A stretch of 64,000 nt of DNA, taken from Garcia nutans (lineage: Eukaryota > Streptophyta > Magnoliopsida > Malpighiales > Euphorbiaceae). Shown here one piece after another: positions 1 to 10,625 of this stretch. Where the stretch lies: NCBI GenBank assembly GCA_947685225.1, contig CANTUV010000024.1, positions 23,206,001 to 23,270,000 of the forward strand, in the 5' to 3' direction. Positions within the stretch are counted from its first letter, which is position 1, and every line of letters starts with the position of its first letter. The notes below the pieces were generated by a model. It searched no databases and was not told the origin of the DNA. It saw only the letters and a list, made by a program, of their open reading frames with translations. Both the position numbers and the translations under genes were made by a program.

Positions 1-867
1 CACTAAGAGGATGAAACCATGGTCGCCCCAAGAGTAAGGCGAAGGTAATCGGTATGTCTAAAACAACAAACTCAATAATAGATTCAATTGGACCAACCTT
101 GACAGCAGCTTTGAAAGTCCCTTCGGCGTGTCTCTTAGTGTTGTCATAAGCCCGAATTGTTACTTCGGTCGGGTTTAGATCCCTTGTTGACATGGCTAGC
201 TTTGGCAATATCTTAAGTGGGCAAACATTTATGGCAGACCCATCATCGACCATTACACATGGAGTCCTCTTTCCCTTGACTTCTATTTTGATAAAGAGAG
301 GGCGGATGTGGTCTCTCCCCTCCTCTGGTAAGTTTGCATCCGAAAAAGAAACTGCTCCCATATTAACTCCACTCTTTTCTTGAACCTCTTCACATTTCAT
401 TACCCCTCCAAATTTTATGAAGTTGATCAGCTCCTCCGATGTCGTGGAGGTAGAAATTGGCATGCTAGCCAAGGCTTTGGCCATAGTTTCTCGGTGCTTT
501 TTAGAAGTAGCTAATAAGTCCCAAATGCTAACACTTGCTTGGGTTCTTTTCAATTGCTTGAGTACAGCATCATCTTCCTCTTCTTTATTTCCTACTTCAA
601 CTTCCTTACCCTTATTAGTTTCTACCTCCTTAAGTGGTGGCCTTGCATAAGGCTTATCGGATCTAGTGTTCATTACTTCATCTTCTTCGGGCTCAGTCCA
701 AGTCCACTCCTCCTTCTTGGATACAAGATCATCATCACTATCGCTTGAATCCCAAAACCCATTGACAACACAAATTGTTATTTCTTCACCCATCATAGCT
801 TGTTTAATTTTGCCAAATACCTCTTCTTCTTCTATTGCTTCTCTACCCATATCTTGAAAAGAAGACA
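1..867 (-). pseudogene. Tat gag-protease linker and aspartic protease start, partial
   Basis: This is the minus-strand continuation of the gag at 868-2546. It reads through an acidic linker and a segment like METMAKALASMPIST into the protease region around positions 270-30. There the motif VDDGS-xINVCPL marks the retropepsin active site in the D-D-G-S form, followed by TRDLNPTEVTIRAYDNTKR and the run into FALLLG. The same order occurs at 54850-55642. No open frame spans the stretch, so I call it decayed. The protein would process the Gag-Pol polyprotein. Its C-terminus is outside the window. Confidence 0.7.
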
Positions 868-2546
868 TGACAAAGTCCTAATGCAAACCTCCTCCAATCA
901 TGAAGGTTGTCGGTGGTTGTACCCTATTGAACTTAGGTAATGGGTTGTCTTTGGTGTTTGGCTTATTGGGCTCAGGTAGCTTCCCATTATCAATTAGATT
1001 TTGGATCTCATGTCTCAACCTCACACACCTATCCATGTCATGCCCTTGCATTTGATGAAACTGACAAAAAGCTTTAGTGTTGAAATTAGGTGGGAGAGGT
1101 TTAGGCAAAGGATGAGGATTTAAGGGTTGTAGCAATCCCTTTCTTTGAAGCTTATTGAGAACCCAAGACATCGGTTTTCCCAATTTCAAAAATTGTCTCC
1201 TTGTTCCTTGGTTGGTAGCATTGACACCAACTACCTTTGCATGCTTTGGCTACCAGATTGATAGTTCCCTTTCTCATTCCTTCTTGTTGAAAAATAGTTC
1301 TTCTCTCTTTCCTATTCTTCAATTTGCAAACCCGCTTGGAGAAGGTCTTTGAAATCACGGATGAGTGTATGGGACATCCTCTCACGAAGACTAGGCAACA
1401 CCCCTCTCACAATCATCCTTATTTGATCGGATTCATCAGGCCTCTTCTTGAGTAAAGCAGCCTTGTTTCTCCATCTCCTCATATAATCTACAAAATTCTC
1501 ATTTGGCCTTTGCCTAATGGACTCCACTTCCATTAAGGTAAATTTCATCTCGACATTATACACATATTGTTGGATGAAGGCTTTGTAAAGCATATCCCAA
1601 CTCTTTTGTGTTCCATCATCTAAGGCATTGAACCAATTTTGGACAACAGGATCCAATGAAAGCATGAAGTACCTTAGGCTTTAAGCCTTAGTAGCTCGAG
1701 CAGACTGCATAGCAGAGATATACTGCTTCACATGGAGATGAGGATTTCCGATTCCATCAAACTTCGCGAAAGATGGCATCTTGAACTTGTATGGGACTTC
1801 TTCATCTAGCTCAAATAATTTGTCAACTTCGGACATTTCCTCGGTTTTCAGTTTTTTCTCAAATTTCTTTTTTAAATCAGCAATCATCTTTTCAACATTA
1901 GAAGTTTTGGTCTTCTCCATAACTGATCTTTCAACAATCTTAGGCTCTTTCTTCTTGTATTGAGTATCTTGGTAGTATTGAGCCCAATCATTATCATCAT
2001 CAATGATCACCTTTTCATCATAAAAAACCACTTCACCAACTTTGGTCTTCCCTTTGTCCTTTGGCTTCTTAGTGCTAGCAGATGCCTTGGCATGATTTTC
2101 TAAGATTGCAGTCAATTGGTTCTTCGTGATCTCAGTTAGGGCCTCTTTTATTTCTTCCATCTTGGCGTTGAGGGCATCATCCACCATTCTTTGAATTTGT
2201 TCGGGATCCATTGTTTTTGGTGAGCAAGTGATTGAGTCATTACTAGATACTTCATCTCTGGTCTTTCAACAATCTTAGGCTCTTTCTTCTTGTATTGAGT
2301 ATCTTGGTAGTATTGAGCCCAATCATTATCATCATCAATGATCACCTTTTCATCATAAAAAACCACTTCACCAACTTTGGTCTTCCCTTTGTCCTTTGGC
2401 TTCTTAGTGCTAGCAGATGCCTCGGCATGATTTTCTAAGATTGCAGTCAATTGGTTCTTCGTGATCTCAGTTAGGGCCTCTTTTATTTCTTCCATCTTGG
2501 TGTTGAGGGCATCATCCACCATTCTTTGAATTTGTTCGGGATCCAT
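868..2546 (-). pseudogene. Tat retrotransposon gag, disrupted
   Basis: The start is the ATG at 2546 (MDPEQIQRMVDDALN), because the same start context recurs in the plus-strand copy at 20356. Order: N-terminal charged, coiled-coil-like region (KKKFEKKLKTEEMSEVDKL); gag core (retrotransposon gag family; FMLSLDPVVQNWFNAL at ~1665, then YMRRWRNKAALLKKRPDES); and a cysteine/histidine motif FCQFHQMQGHDMDRC at ~1080-1040, which stands in for a zinc knuckle. A 335-bp tandem duplication (1927-2596) repeats the start and shifts the frame, giving overlapping frames at 2211-1681 and 2750-2148. Further breaks lie near 1680 and 1312. Gag would form the virus-like particle that packages element RNA. Confidence 0.82.
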
Positions 2547-2596
2547 TGTTTTTGGTGAGCAAGTGATTGAGTCATTACTAGATACTTCATCTCTGG
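1927..2596. repeat. 335-bp tandem duplication inside gag
   Basis: The block 1927-2261 is repeated head-to-tail at 2262-2596. The copies begin at the same TCTTTCAACAATC string and end at the same ATCTCTGG string. I noticed only about two substitutions (ccttgg/cctcgg and ggcgtt/ggtgtt). The period is not a multiple of three, so the duplication breaks the gag frame. Confidence 0.9.
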
Positions 2597-3687
2597 TATA
2601 GGTCGGATTGTCGTAAGCTTTTGAACTGTCGTAATCCAGGGCTGTGAGCCAGAAAGGATTAATGAGATGCAAATGTATGCATGTATGCGCAAACAATCGA
2701 CAAATAAGGATAATTAGGATGCTCCTTCCAACCTTATAGCATCCACACATGAATAGCGAGTCTCTTTTCCTAGGTATATGGTTAACAAGATACCAACATG
2801 GGGTATCTTATTTTTGAATGTTTCCCTCGGACGTTTCAACCAATAGTTATATTTTCGAAAATGGAAATCCATTCATAGTAATTCCCATTAATTAGGTTTT
2901 AATCCATTCAACCAACTATAGTAGCTTTTATGCTATATTGTATTAAAATAAAATTAAGAGGTTTATTATAAATAGATTTCTCACTCGAAAAAGGTAACTA
3001 ATGACTCATGCCAAAAACAAGCCCATGATTAATTATTCTTAGTATAAACTAGGCTCACAATTGATTTTTGGTATTTCATAATTGACCCAAATAATTTGTA
3101 AGCTCTTTACAAGATAATTTTGTTTATAAGCCCATTGTAAAAAGATTTAAAAAAAAATGGATTTTGGCCTTTACATTTGGGTTACGAGCAAAAAGAATTT
3201 TTGATTTGTTTTTAGAAAAGTTTTATATCCAAAGACCAATTTGAAAAGTTTTGAAAATAGTTTTGGTCTTTTGGACTTTAAAGAAAAATTTATTTTGAGC
3301 TTATAATGTAGTTAGGTAATATTAGAAAAAGAACAAACCAAATAAACCGTGATTTAAGCGAAGATAAATTAACCATAGTCAAACAACATGCATTTGGGGT
3401 AAAACCTAAGGAAAGTAACTAGGCCAATTACATGAGCTTTAGTCTTTGGGTTAAAAGGCTTAGGTTCCCATAGCAAGTATATACCAAATGGTACGAGGCT
3501 ATGAGTGGTTATGCCGTGCTTGATCTCCATACCTTGAGTGAAAGTATGGTATCCCTTAAATAACATAACACGGGTAACACGGGCGTCCTAATTCATGCAC
3601 ACGATGCAATCTAAGATGATGCAATGGATAATATCATTATAAGAAAGAATAGTATATTATAAAGACCAACGAAATCAAATTCTCTTG
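2597..3687 (-). other. Tat 5' leader between PBS and gag
   Basis: No coding region. The stretch is homologous to 14603-15723, 19199-20355 and 30819-31238 plus 34796-35476. A shared block near 3540-3600 (GGGATACCATACTTTCACTC on the sense strand) precedes gag in every copy. A conserved segment at ~2750-2620 (sense C-KVGR...FWL, seen in three copies) runs in frame into gag here. It could be leader-encoded peptide or the edge of an intron ending at CTCACAG; I cannot decide. Confidence 0.6.
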
Positions 3688-3705
3688 TCCCCAGTGGAGT
3701 CACCA
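3688..3705 (-). promoter_or_regulatory. Primer-binding site of element 1
   Basis: Directly after the LTR end (CTCACA) and one G, the sense strand reads TGGTGACTCCACTGGGGA. It begins with the TGG that pairs with a tRNA CCA end. Tat/Ogre elements are usually reported to use tRNA-Arg; I could not match the tRNA here. Other copies read TGGCGACTCC, so T at position 4 is a local mutation. Confidence 0.75.
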
Positions 3706-4096
3706 CTGTGAGTGGGGATTTTTGCCCCCACTCCCAGTGGAATGGTTCTTGCGACTTCGGCACTGTTTAGGCTCAGGGCCTTAGAGAACACGGACCTAAG
3801 TCTGGAGAAAATGGAGTCGCCACTCGAACGGGCAGGGAAAAAAGAAAGGGGTGGATGACTCGATTCCTAGGAATCTCCAACCCCCTAATGGGTTCGGAAA
3901 GTTAGGTACGTGTGGGGAAGGTGAGAAATGGCCCAGCACCCCCACAACGCCCGGTTCATTGGAACCAGCCTCCTTTATAGGTCTTGATATTATAAAATTC
4001 TTAAATAAAACAATATTATCCATATTACACACGATAATTAAAATAAAGCATCGATATATTGAAAATCAAAACAATGTCCAAACAAAACAAATAAAT

Positions 4097-4262
4097 GGAC
4101 ACCCATCCGAAGATGAAAACATGCCCTTACATAATCCATGCCTAAATAGGACACCCACCGAAAGGTAGAAACATGTCCTTTACATTGGTTCTAAAATAGA
4201 AAAGCGATTTAAATTACATGATATTTAACTAATGAGGTACCCACCAAGTGGAAACATACCTC
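4097..4262 (-). other. Three tandem two-tier stem-loops in LTR A
   Basis: Units at 4097-4126, 4149-4178 and 4234-4262. On the plus strand the third has outer arms GAGGTA/TACCTC and inner arms CCAC/GTGG around CAA. The second has outer GGACA/TGTCC with inner CACC/GGT-G around GAAA. The first has outer GGACA/TGCCC, wobble-paired in the sense strand. The spacer GAAAC or AAAAC lies between inner and outer helix in each. Confidence 0.75.
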
Positions 4263-5432
4263 TTGCAATATTTGGAAATCTAAATAAATCGATAAAAGTA
4301 AATAACCATTCATCATAAATAAATCATTCATCAAAGATATTAAACAACAATAGAATGTAAACATCCATCCATGATAAACTAAATAAACCAAGCATTGAAC
4401 TTAAATAAATTAAAGCATATAAAATAAATCAAAGCATCATCAAATATAAGATTGAATAAGGCAAATAAAGATTCAAATTAGGGCTATTGTTTCTATTTAA
4501 GATTCTTTATTTCATTTGTTTAGGGTTTTGGAATTTATGGTTTAAGCTATAGTAAATTTTAAAGGAATTGAAATGGAGCAAAGTTTTATAATTTAAGAAG
4601 TTGATAAAGTTCTTTAATTAACCAAATTAGTGTTTGAGTGGTAAAATCATGAAATTAGAGTTTGAACACTTTAAAACATTGGATTTATGATTTATGGTTA
4701 CTTACTGTGTAGAATTATAATATTTAAATTTATATTGTTTTAAGGTTTTAAAAAATTAGGGTTTAGGTTAGCTAGTTTAGGGTTTATTGTTTTGGGTTTT
4801 GGAGTTGAATTAGGGTTTTAGAATTTTAGAATTGGGGTTTCGGAGAATGCATTAGGTTTTAGGATTTGAAAATCAATTGATAATTTTATGAAACTTTATG
4901 AAAATAAACAAAACAAATTTAAGGTTTATAGAAACAAAAAAGATATTTTTTAGGGTTTGTGGAAAGAAACAGATTCAATTTAGGGCTTTAAAAAGAAACA
5001 GGCTCAATTTAAGGTTTTGAAAAATTGGAAAGCAAATTAGGGTTTTGAGAGTTTGAAGAAACAAAAACAACTATTTTAAGATTTTTGGAAAATATATAAA
5101 CTAATTAAGGTTTTTATGCTTTAGAAAAGGTAAATTAAAGTTCTATGGTTTTTGAATCAAAAGAGATAATTGGATTATTTAAGCTACTGTGAAAGAAGTT
5201 AGACATTCATACCTCCATTTGTTGGTTCCACCAAAAATTTCTTCTTGGATGAACAAGAGCAAAGACAAGCTTTGCTGCCTTTGATGGACTGAATTACTTG
5301 TTTGCTCTCTCAAAAATCCGATAGATTTTATTGCTATAAGGAATTCTTAAAATTCAAAGTTTTCCTCCTCAATTTCGTCTCCAATTTCCCCTCTAAAATT
5401 CGATCCCCTTTTTTTTGTGTTGTTTTAGTCCT

Positions 5433-5440
5433 TGTTTATA
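5433..5440 (-). promoter_or_regulatory. TATA box of LTR A (degenerate)
   Basis: Sense TATAAACA at the position where LTRs B, D, E, F, J and K have TATAAATA. It lies about 90 bp downstream of the repeat cassette. Confidence 0.5.
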
Positions 5441-5529
5441 GAAGAATTTTATGATTAATTTTAGTTATTCACAAAATCTAACATTGATTAAGAAAAGGAA
5501 ATCGAAACATAATTGTATTTGGTTTCGAA

Positions 5530-5730
5530 AAAATTTGCGTCGAAAAAATTTTGCTGGCGAAAAAAAACTACTGCGGAAAAATTGCACTGGCGAAAAAAAA
5601 CTGTTGCGGAAAAAATGCGCTGGCAAAAAAACTGCAGCAGCTGGCTGCGGGGGAGAATTGGCTTGCGGGCCATTTAGTCCCACTCTGATTTTCGACGACG
5701 ATTTTTTCATCGCCGATTTTTTCATCACTG
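5530..5730 (-). repeat. U3 repeat cassette, LTR A type
   Basis: Short interspersed repeats of CTGGCGAAAAAA and CTGCGGAAAAA (plus strand) plus a CTGCAGCAGCTGGCTGC core. It is much richer in G+C than its surroundings and sits just upstream of the TATA box. LTR J has a related version; other LTRs have unrelated cassettes at this site. Confidence 0.65.
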
Positions 5731-5888
5731 ATTTTTATTTTTATTTTTTATTTTTTATTAATAAAAATTAAATACTAAAGCAAATATTAGTTAATTAAGA
5801 TAACAAAAATTAATTTGGACTAACAAAATTATTTTTAACTAATTAAAATATATTGGACCAGACTGGGTCAAAAATTAAGAGTCTACAA

Positions 5889-5919
5889 CCGGGAGTGGGG
5901 GCAAAAATCTCCGCTCGCA
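5889..5919 (+). repeat. 31-bp stub of an opposite-strand Tat LTR 3' end
   Basis: It reads CCGGGAGTGGGGGCAAAAAT then CTCCGCTCGCA, the 3' terminal bases of a plus-sense Tat LTR. It lies between LTR A and the copia fragment. Because no primer-binding site follows, it is best read as the end of a 3' or solo LTR that had inserted in the copia element and was itself split by element 1. Confidence 0.7.
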
Positions 5920-5924
5920 CATTC

Positions 5925-6653
5925 CTAAGTTGTACTTGATAAAGTTTAATCTATCTTCATTCAATGGTTTTGTAAAGATATCAACAAGTTAGTTTTGTGT
6001 ATCAATAAATTCTAAGATAACATTTCTGTTTTGAACATTATCTCTTAAGAAGTGATCTTTGTTATCTATATGCTTTGACCTAGAATGTTGAATTGGGTTC
6101 TTGGATAAATTGATTGCACTAGTGTTATCACACTTAATAGGAATGTGATCAAATATTTTTCTATAATCAAGCAATTGTTATTTATCCAAAGAACTTATGT
6201 GCAACAAAAATATACAGCAACATATTTGGCTTCGATAGTAGATAGAGCAATCGACACTTATTTCTTGCTAAACCAAGAAACTAAGCAATCGCCAAGAAAA
6301 TGGCATGCTTCGGTCGTACTCTTTCTATCCAAAAGACAACCGACATAGTCCGCATTCGAAAAACCTAGTATGTCAAAGGATGCATTCCTAGGATATCATA
6401 GTCCTAAATACAATGTCCCATTCAAGTATTTCAAAATTCTTTTAGTGGCATTTAAATGTGATTCTTTAGGGCATGGTTGAAATCTAGCATATAAACATAC
6501 ACTATACATTATATCAGGTCTAGAAGCGGTTAAGTAAAGTAGTGATCCAATAATACCTTGATATTTCTTCTCATCTACTACCTTACCAGTTTCATCTTTG
6601 TCAGGCTTTAAAGATGTGCTCATAGGAGTCTTGCTAGACTTGCAACCATCCAT
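5925..6653 (-). pseudogene. Copia RT connection and RNase H, broken
   Basis: Reads MDGCKSSKTPMSTSLK, then GSLLYLTASRPDIMYSVCL and ESHLNATKRILKYLNGT (the end of the copia RT module). After a decayed stretch it resumes with IKCDNTSAINLSKNPIQHSR and ends in the copia C-terminal signature DIFTKPLNEDRLNF at ~5985-5935. The CDN-SAI segment carries the RNase H catalytic aspartate. Frames change around 6396 and 6174, and a stop lies near 5989. It would degrade RNA in RNA:DNA hybrids during reverse transcription. Confidence 0.8.
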
Positions 6654-6689
6654 TTTGAATTTATTGAGAAGTTCTCTTGTGTACTTTGA

Positions 6690-7370
6690 TTAGTTGATGA
6701 AGATCCCATCCTTGCATTGCTTGATTTGTAGTCCAAGGAAGAATTTGAGCTCACTCATCATGCTCATTTCAAATTCCCTAGTCATACAAGAGGCAAATTC
6801 TTTGCACAAAGATTCATTATTAGCACCAAATATAATGTCATCAACATAAATTTGAACAATTAAAATGTTATGCATTTTCTTCTTAACAAAGAGAGTTGTG
6901 TCAACCTTCCCTTTTGAAAATCCATTTTCAAGCAAATATGCACCAAGCCTATCATACCAAGATCTTGGAGCTTGCCTCAATCCATATAGTGCTTTGGTAA
7001 GTTTAAAATCATGATTTGGAAGTTTATAATCTTCAAAACTGAGAGGTAGTTCAACATAAACTTCCTCATTAATGAACCCATTTAGAAATGCACTTTTAAG
7101 ATCCATTTGAAAATTTTAAAATTCATGTGATATGCAAATGCAAGTAGTATCCTAATAGCTTCTAATCTAGCAACAGGGGAAAATGTCTCTTCATAGTCTA
7201 TGCCTTCTTCTTAGTTATACCATTTGGCTACCAATCTAGCTTTATTTCTAGTAATGAGACCATTTTCATCAAGCTTATTCCTATATATCCATTTACATCC
7301 TATAATTGGATGGTCTTTAGGTCTAGGAACAAGTTTCCATACATTATTTTGCTCAAATTGATTGAGTTCA
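6690..7370 (-). pseudogene. Copia reverse transcriptase, broken
   Basis: The open part from 7106 begins MDLKSAFLNGFINEEVYVEL, contains KALYGLRQAPRSWYDRL, and has the catalytic motif QIYVDDIIFGANN at about residues 88-100. It ends after FLGLQIKQCKDGIFIN. Upstream, across a frameshift and stops, the expected N-terminal blocks can be traced (WKLVPRPKDHPIIG at ~7350, then RLVAKWYN with a stop, then the EEGIDYEETFSPVARLEA region). The catalytic aspartates are intact but the gene is not translatable as a unit. Confidence 0.85.
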
Positions 7371-7933
7371 TCTTATATAGTAATCACCCAATTTTCATCA
7401 CTAAGAGCCTTATCAATGGTCCTTGGCTCAATTTGAGAAACAAAAGCAAAATTAATATCTAAGTGCTTAAATTTGGATCTAGTAGTTACTCCCTTTTGAT
7501 GTTTCACCAATGATGAGTTCTTTTGGATGATCCTTCTTGTATTCCCAATCCTTAGGTAGCTCTTGAGTATCCTCTTCTTATTCATGATTATTTTTCTTTG
7601 GAGCATCAATTATTTCTTGTTGTTTAAATGTACCTACAAAATCATCAAGAGCACTACCTTTCCTTTGATCAAGTTTACAGGATTCATTAAAAAAACATGC
7701 ATTGATTCTTTAAATTCTAGGGTTCTTTTGTTAACTACTCTATATGCTTTGCTAGATGACAAATATCCTAAAAATATACCTTCATCTGATTTGGATGAGA
7801 ATTTTCCAAGATTATCCTTGGTGTTCAATATAAAACATTTGCATTCAAATACTCTAAGGTATGAAATTTTGTTTATTAAAAGCCTTTTGTAAACATGATT
7901 AGAAATATAGCATGCGGTATGAATGGCTTCCGC

Positions 7934-8509
7934 CTAAAAGTAAGATGGTAATTCATACTCATTGAGCATTGTCCTAGCCATTTCAATAAAAGTTATATTT
8001 TTGCTTTCAACTACGCCATTTTGCTGTGGTATTCTAGGAGCTGAAAAGTTATGTGAAATACCAAACTCATTGTAAAAGTTTTTAAAATTCTCATTTTCAA
8101 ATTCTTTGCTATGATCACTTCTAATAGATGTGATCACATAGCCTTTTTCATTTTGAACTCTTTTTGAAAATATTTTAAAATGATTAAAAGCTTTATTCTT
8201 TTGAGTTAAGAAATTTACCAATATAAACATTGAGTAGTCATTAACAAGTACAAATGCATATAATTTGCCACCTAAGCTAGCAACTCTATTTGGGCCAAAC
8301 AAATCCAAATGAATAAGTTCTAAGGGTCTAGATGTACTTACAAAATTTTTAGATTTGAAAGAACTTTTAAGTTGCTTACCAAATTGATAAGGTTCACATG
8401 TTCTATTTTTGTCAAATTTAACTTTGGGAAGACCAACAATAAGTTCTTCTTTACTAATGCATTGTAAGTGATCCATACTAGCATGTCCTAGTCTTTCATG
8501 CCATAGCAA
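7934..8509 (-). pseudogene. Copia integrase, N-terminally truncated
   Basis: An open frame of about 190 residues. It starts in the pre-integrase zinc region (LWHERLGHASMDHL, then TCEPYQFGKQ, where the CxxC pair has become C-xx-Y). The catalytic core follows: LIHLDLFGP (first Asp), SIRSDHSKEFEN (second Asp) and QNGVVESKN (Glu). The three acidic residues are present. Nothing upstream remains because the copia fragment ends at ~8512. Residual coding continues to ~7634 (GIFLGYLSSSKAYRV) after stops. It would insert copia cDNA into the genome. Confidence 0.85.
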
Positions 8510-8512
8510 GCA

Positions 8513-8885
8513 TCAATTCGCTGCAGGTCGTGCTTGCAGCAAAATTGGCTTGGCCAGTTCGCCATCCACTAAACCAAATTTAATTCGATTTATTATTTCC
8601 TTAATTAAGATGGACTCAGTTTTCACCTAAGCATTAGGGTTTACAATTGCCTATAAATAATAGATTTTAATACTAAACGAGGGGATGGGAATTTTTTGGA
8701 TAAGCAAAGAGAGAAAACACAAGCAACAACCCAGACACAAAATTCAACAAGCTAGCAGTCTCGGCCAAAAGCAAAATTGGTGCAGGCAATTCAAAAAGCT
8801 TGGATCAACACTTTCAACCTTGGTGGAGCATTCAAATGTAGGTTCAGATTTCTAATACAATTTATTCTTTCAATATTTACAAAAT
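8513..8885 (+). repeat. Tat LTR D, first part (5' LTR of element 3)
   Basis: Matches LTR E from about 27141 to 27507, including the CCATCCACTAAACC segment, the TATA box and the run into CTTTCAATATTTAC. Roughly the first 386 bp present in LTR E are missing, because the copia junction lies at 8512. The LTR resumes at 17739 after the inserted element 2. Confidence 0.85.
8653..8660 (+). promoter_or_regulatory. TATA box of LTR D
   Basis: TATAAATA in the context TTGCCTATAAATAATAG, aligned with the box at 27276 in the partner LTR E. Confidence 0.6.
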
Positions 8886-9274
8886 TGTGAGCCGGGATTT
8901 TCACCCCCACTCCCGGTGGAATGGTTCTTGTGACTTCGACACTGTTTAGGCTCGGGACCTTAGAGAACACGGGCCTAAGACAGGAGAAAATGTAGTCACC
9001 ATCCGGATGGGACGGGAAAAAGAAAGGGGTGGATGCCTTGATTCCTAAGGAATTCCCAATCCCCTAATGGGTTTAAAAAGTTGGGTACGTGTGGGGAAGG
9101 TGAGAAACGGCCAAGCACCCCCACGACGCTCGGTTCATTGGAATCGGCCTCTTTTGTAGGTCTTAATATTATAAAATTCTTAAGTATAACAATATTATCC
9201 ATATTACATGCAACAATTAAAATAAAGCATCATTATATTAAAATCAAAGCAATGTCCAAACAAAACAAATAAAT

Positions 9275-9444
9275 GGACACCCATCCGAGGATGGAAACAT
9301 TCCTTACATCGCCCATGTCTAAAACTAAATGGGACACCCACTGAAAGGTGGAAACGTGTCTTTTATATTGGTCTAAAAACTTTAAATAAATTAAATTATA
9401 TAAGGTTTAAATAATGAGGTACCCAAAAAGTGGAAACTTACCTC
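9275..9444 (-). other. Three tandem two-tier stem-loops in LTR B
   Basis: Units at 9275-9303 (inner CCATCC/GGATGG), 9332-9360 (outer GGACAC/GTGTC, inner CCAC/GTGG) and 9416-9444 (outer GAGGTA/TACCTC). Unit 1 has lost one outer base and unit 3 has lost the inner pairing. Confidence 0.7.
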
Positions 9445-9594
9445 TTACATTAGTACCAAAATAAATCAATAATAATAAAGAAAATGTCCATTCATTCATT
9501 CATTTATTACAAATTAAATAAACCAACCATTAAAATATATAATAAACTACATAATCAAATCTAAAAATAAATAAATTAAAAAAAGTATAAGCTT

Positions 9595-9790
9595 TAGGGT
9601 TCACATCTTAAATTAAGGTTTTAAGAAATTATGGTTTTGGAATTTAGGATTTGAAACTTAGGGTTTTGGAAACTAGAGTTTTGTAATTAGGGTTTTTGAA
9701 ACTAGAGTTTTGGAATTAGGGTTTTTGAAACTAGGGTTTTGGAATTAGGGTTTTAGGGTTTAAGGAATTTAGGGTTTAAGAGAGGAAGAA
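9595..9790 (-). repeat. TTAGGGTTTTGGAA-type microrepeats in LTR B
   Basis: Imperfect tandem units mixing TTAGGGTTTTGGAA and TTTTTGAAACTAG. They recur in LTR C (16450-16660) and in looser form in the other Tat LTRs. They resemble plant telomere units but are not head-to-tail TTTAGGG. Confidence 0.6.
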
Positions 9791-10409
9791 TTATAGGATT
9801 AGTGTTTTGATATTCTTGGATTATTGGAAAAAAGGGTTTTGGATTTGGAGAAATAAATTAAAGTTTTGGAAGAATAATCAAGATTTTGGAGTTTAATAAT
9901 GAAATGGTTTAAACTTTTTGATAAAAATAGTTTAGGAATTTGAGTTTCAATAAAATAACTTATGGTTCTTGAGGTTTTAGTAAACAAACTAGATTCTGAC
10001 CATTGATTCAAACCCTCAACAGCTACTGGATGGTTTTAAGTTTTTATAAAACATGCAAGTGGAGTTATGAACACCAACTGATTTATGTATTAACTAAAGC
10101 AAACAATTAAAGTTATTAAAACAAAGATCAAGTTACTACATGTTCTTATTAATCAAAGAAAATTCAGCTACTGTAAAAATGAATAATTTATAATTAAAGA
10201 TCAAACCTCCATCGTCGGTTCCACCAAAAAATTGATTTCTGGGTGAACAATGTGAAGACAGTATGGACTCTACTTTCTTCTTTGGTTCTCTTGATATTTC
10301 TACTTGTTGTTTCCTTCATTCTAAAAAAAACTGCTACTGTTCTTCTCTGTTTGTTGCCGTCCTTATGTTGGTAAAAATTACCGGCGCCTGTTAAAGTATT
10401 AGGACTTCT

Positions 10410-10417
10410 TATTTATA
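10410..10417 (-). promoter_or_regulatory. TATA box of LTR B
   Basis: Sense CCTATAAATAAG, about 110 bp downstream of the repeat cassette. Confidence 0.6.
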
Positions 10418-10527
10418 GGCAAAACCAATAAAAAAACCCTAAACCTAACTCTTCTAATTTGTCTTTCAGATGAATTCTAAGCTCCTTAGGAAACTCTAGT
10501 AAAAAAAATCTAAAAAACCAATTGAAA

Positions 10528-10625
10528 CCATGTCGATCTGGTTGTCCAGGTCGACATGAGTCCAACCCCATGTTGATCTGGGCTGCCAAATTGACATGAG
10601 GCATGCTCATGTCGCCCCGACTGGC
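10528..10625 (-). repeat. U3 inverted-repeat cassette, LTR B type
   Basis: Alternates CATGTCGATCTGG with its approximate inverse (CCAGGTCGACATGAG, CCAAATTGACATGAGG), then CTCATGTCGCCCC. The arms can pair locally. It is unrelated in sequence to the LTR A, E and F cassettes but lies at the same place relative to the TATA box. Confidence 0.65.

Larger units (their letters stand above)
1..5887 (-). mobile_element. Tat-lineage Ty3/gypsy element 1, 5' part
   Basis: On the minus strand this reads 5' LTR (3707-5887), primer-binding site, leader, gag, linker and start of protease, then leaves the window. The gag is recognisable by its core and by the FCQFHQMQGH...C knuckle-like motif, and it closely matches the gag at 55646-56448. 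The outer end abuts a stub of an opposite-strand LTR of the same family, so this copy probably inserted into that LTR. The 3' half, including any pol, lies outside the window. Confidence 0.85.
3707..5887 (-). repeat. Tat LTR A (5' LTR of element 1)
   Basis: On the plus strand it runs from TGTGAGTGGGG to GGGTCTACA, that is TG...CA on the sense strand, 2181 bp. The low-coordinate edge is followed by the primer-binding site, which makes it the 5' LTR. It carries a degenerate TATA box (5433-5440), a GC-richer cassette upstream of it (5530-5730) and three two-tier stem-loops (4097-4262). It shares the cassette type with LTR J (56449-58652). Confidence 0.88.
5920..8512 (-). mobile_element. Ty1/copia pol fragment, SIRE/Maximus-like
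   Basis: On the minus strand the order is GAG-pre-integrase, integrase, RT, RNase H, which is the copia order. Both ends are cut: the N-terminal side stops at LWHERLGH next to a Tat LTR fragment, and the C-terminus (FTKPL...NLGMC) runs into an LTR stub. LTRs and gag are absent. Wording such as WKLVPRPKDHPIIG and QNGVVESKN fits SIRE/Maximus-type elements; the lineage is from memory. Confidence 0.85.

Noticed and set aside
3796..4032. A recurring 70-105 residue open frame in Tat LTRs (also at 8996, 9081, 15778, 62376, 62431)
   Set aside because: It recurs because the LTRs are copies. It exists on both strands, crosses the LTR terminus motif region and shows no domain or codon constraint.
5451..5771. 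Lysine-rich 106-residue frame and its complements at 5465-5728 in LTR A
   Set aside because: It is a translation of the GGCGAAAAAA/GCGGAAAAA cassette, open in several frames on both strands.
9595..9790. Interstitial telomeric repeat (TTAGGGTTT words; also 16450-16660 and the inverse at 18000-18420)
   Set aside because: Words are mixed with GGAATT and GAAACTAG and are not head-to-tail TTTAGGG. They occur at the same place in each LTR copy, so they are part of the LTR.
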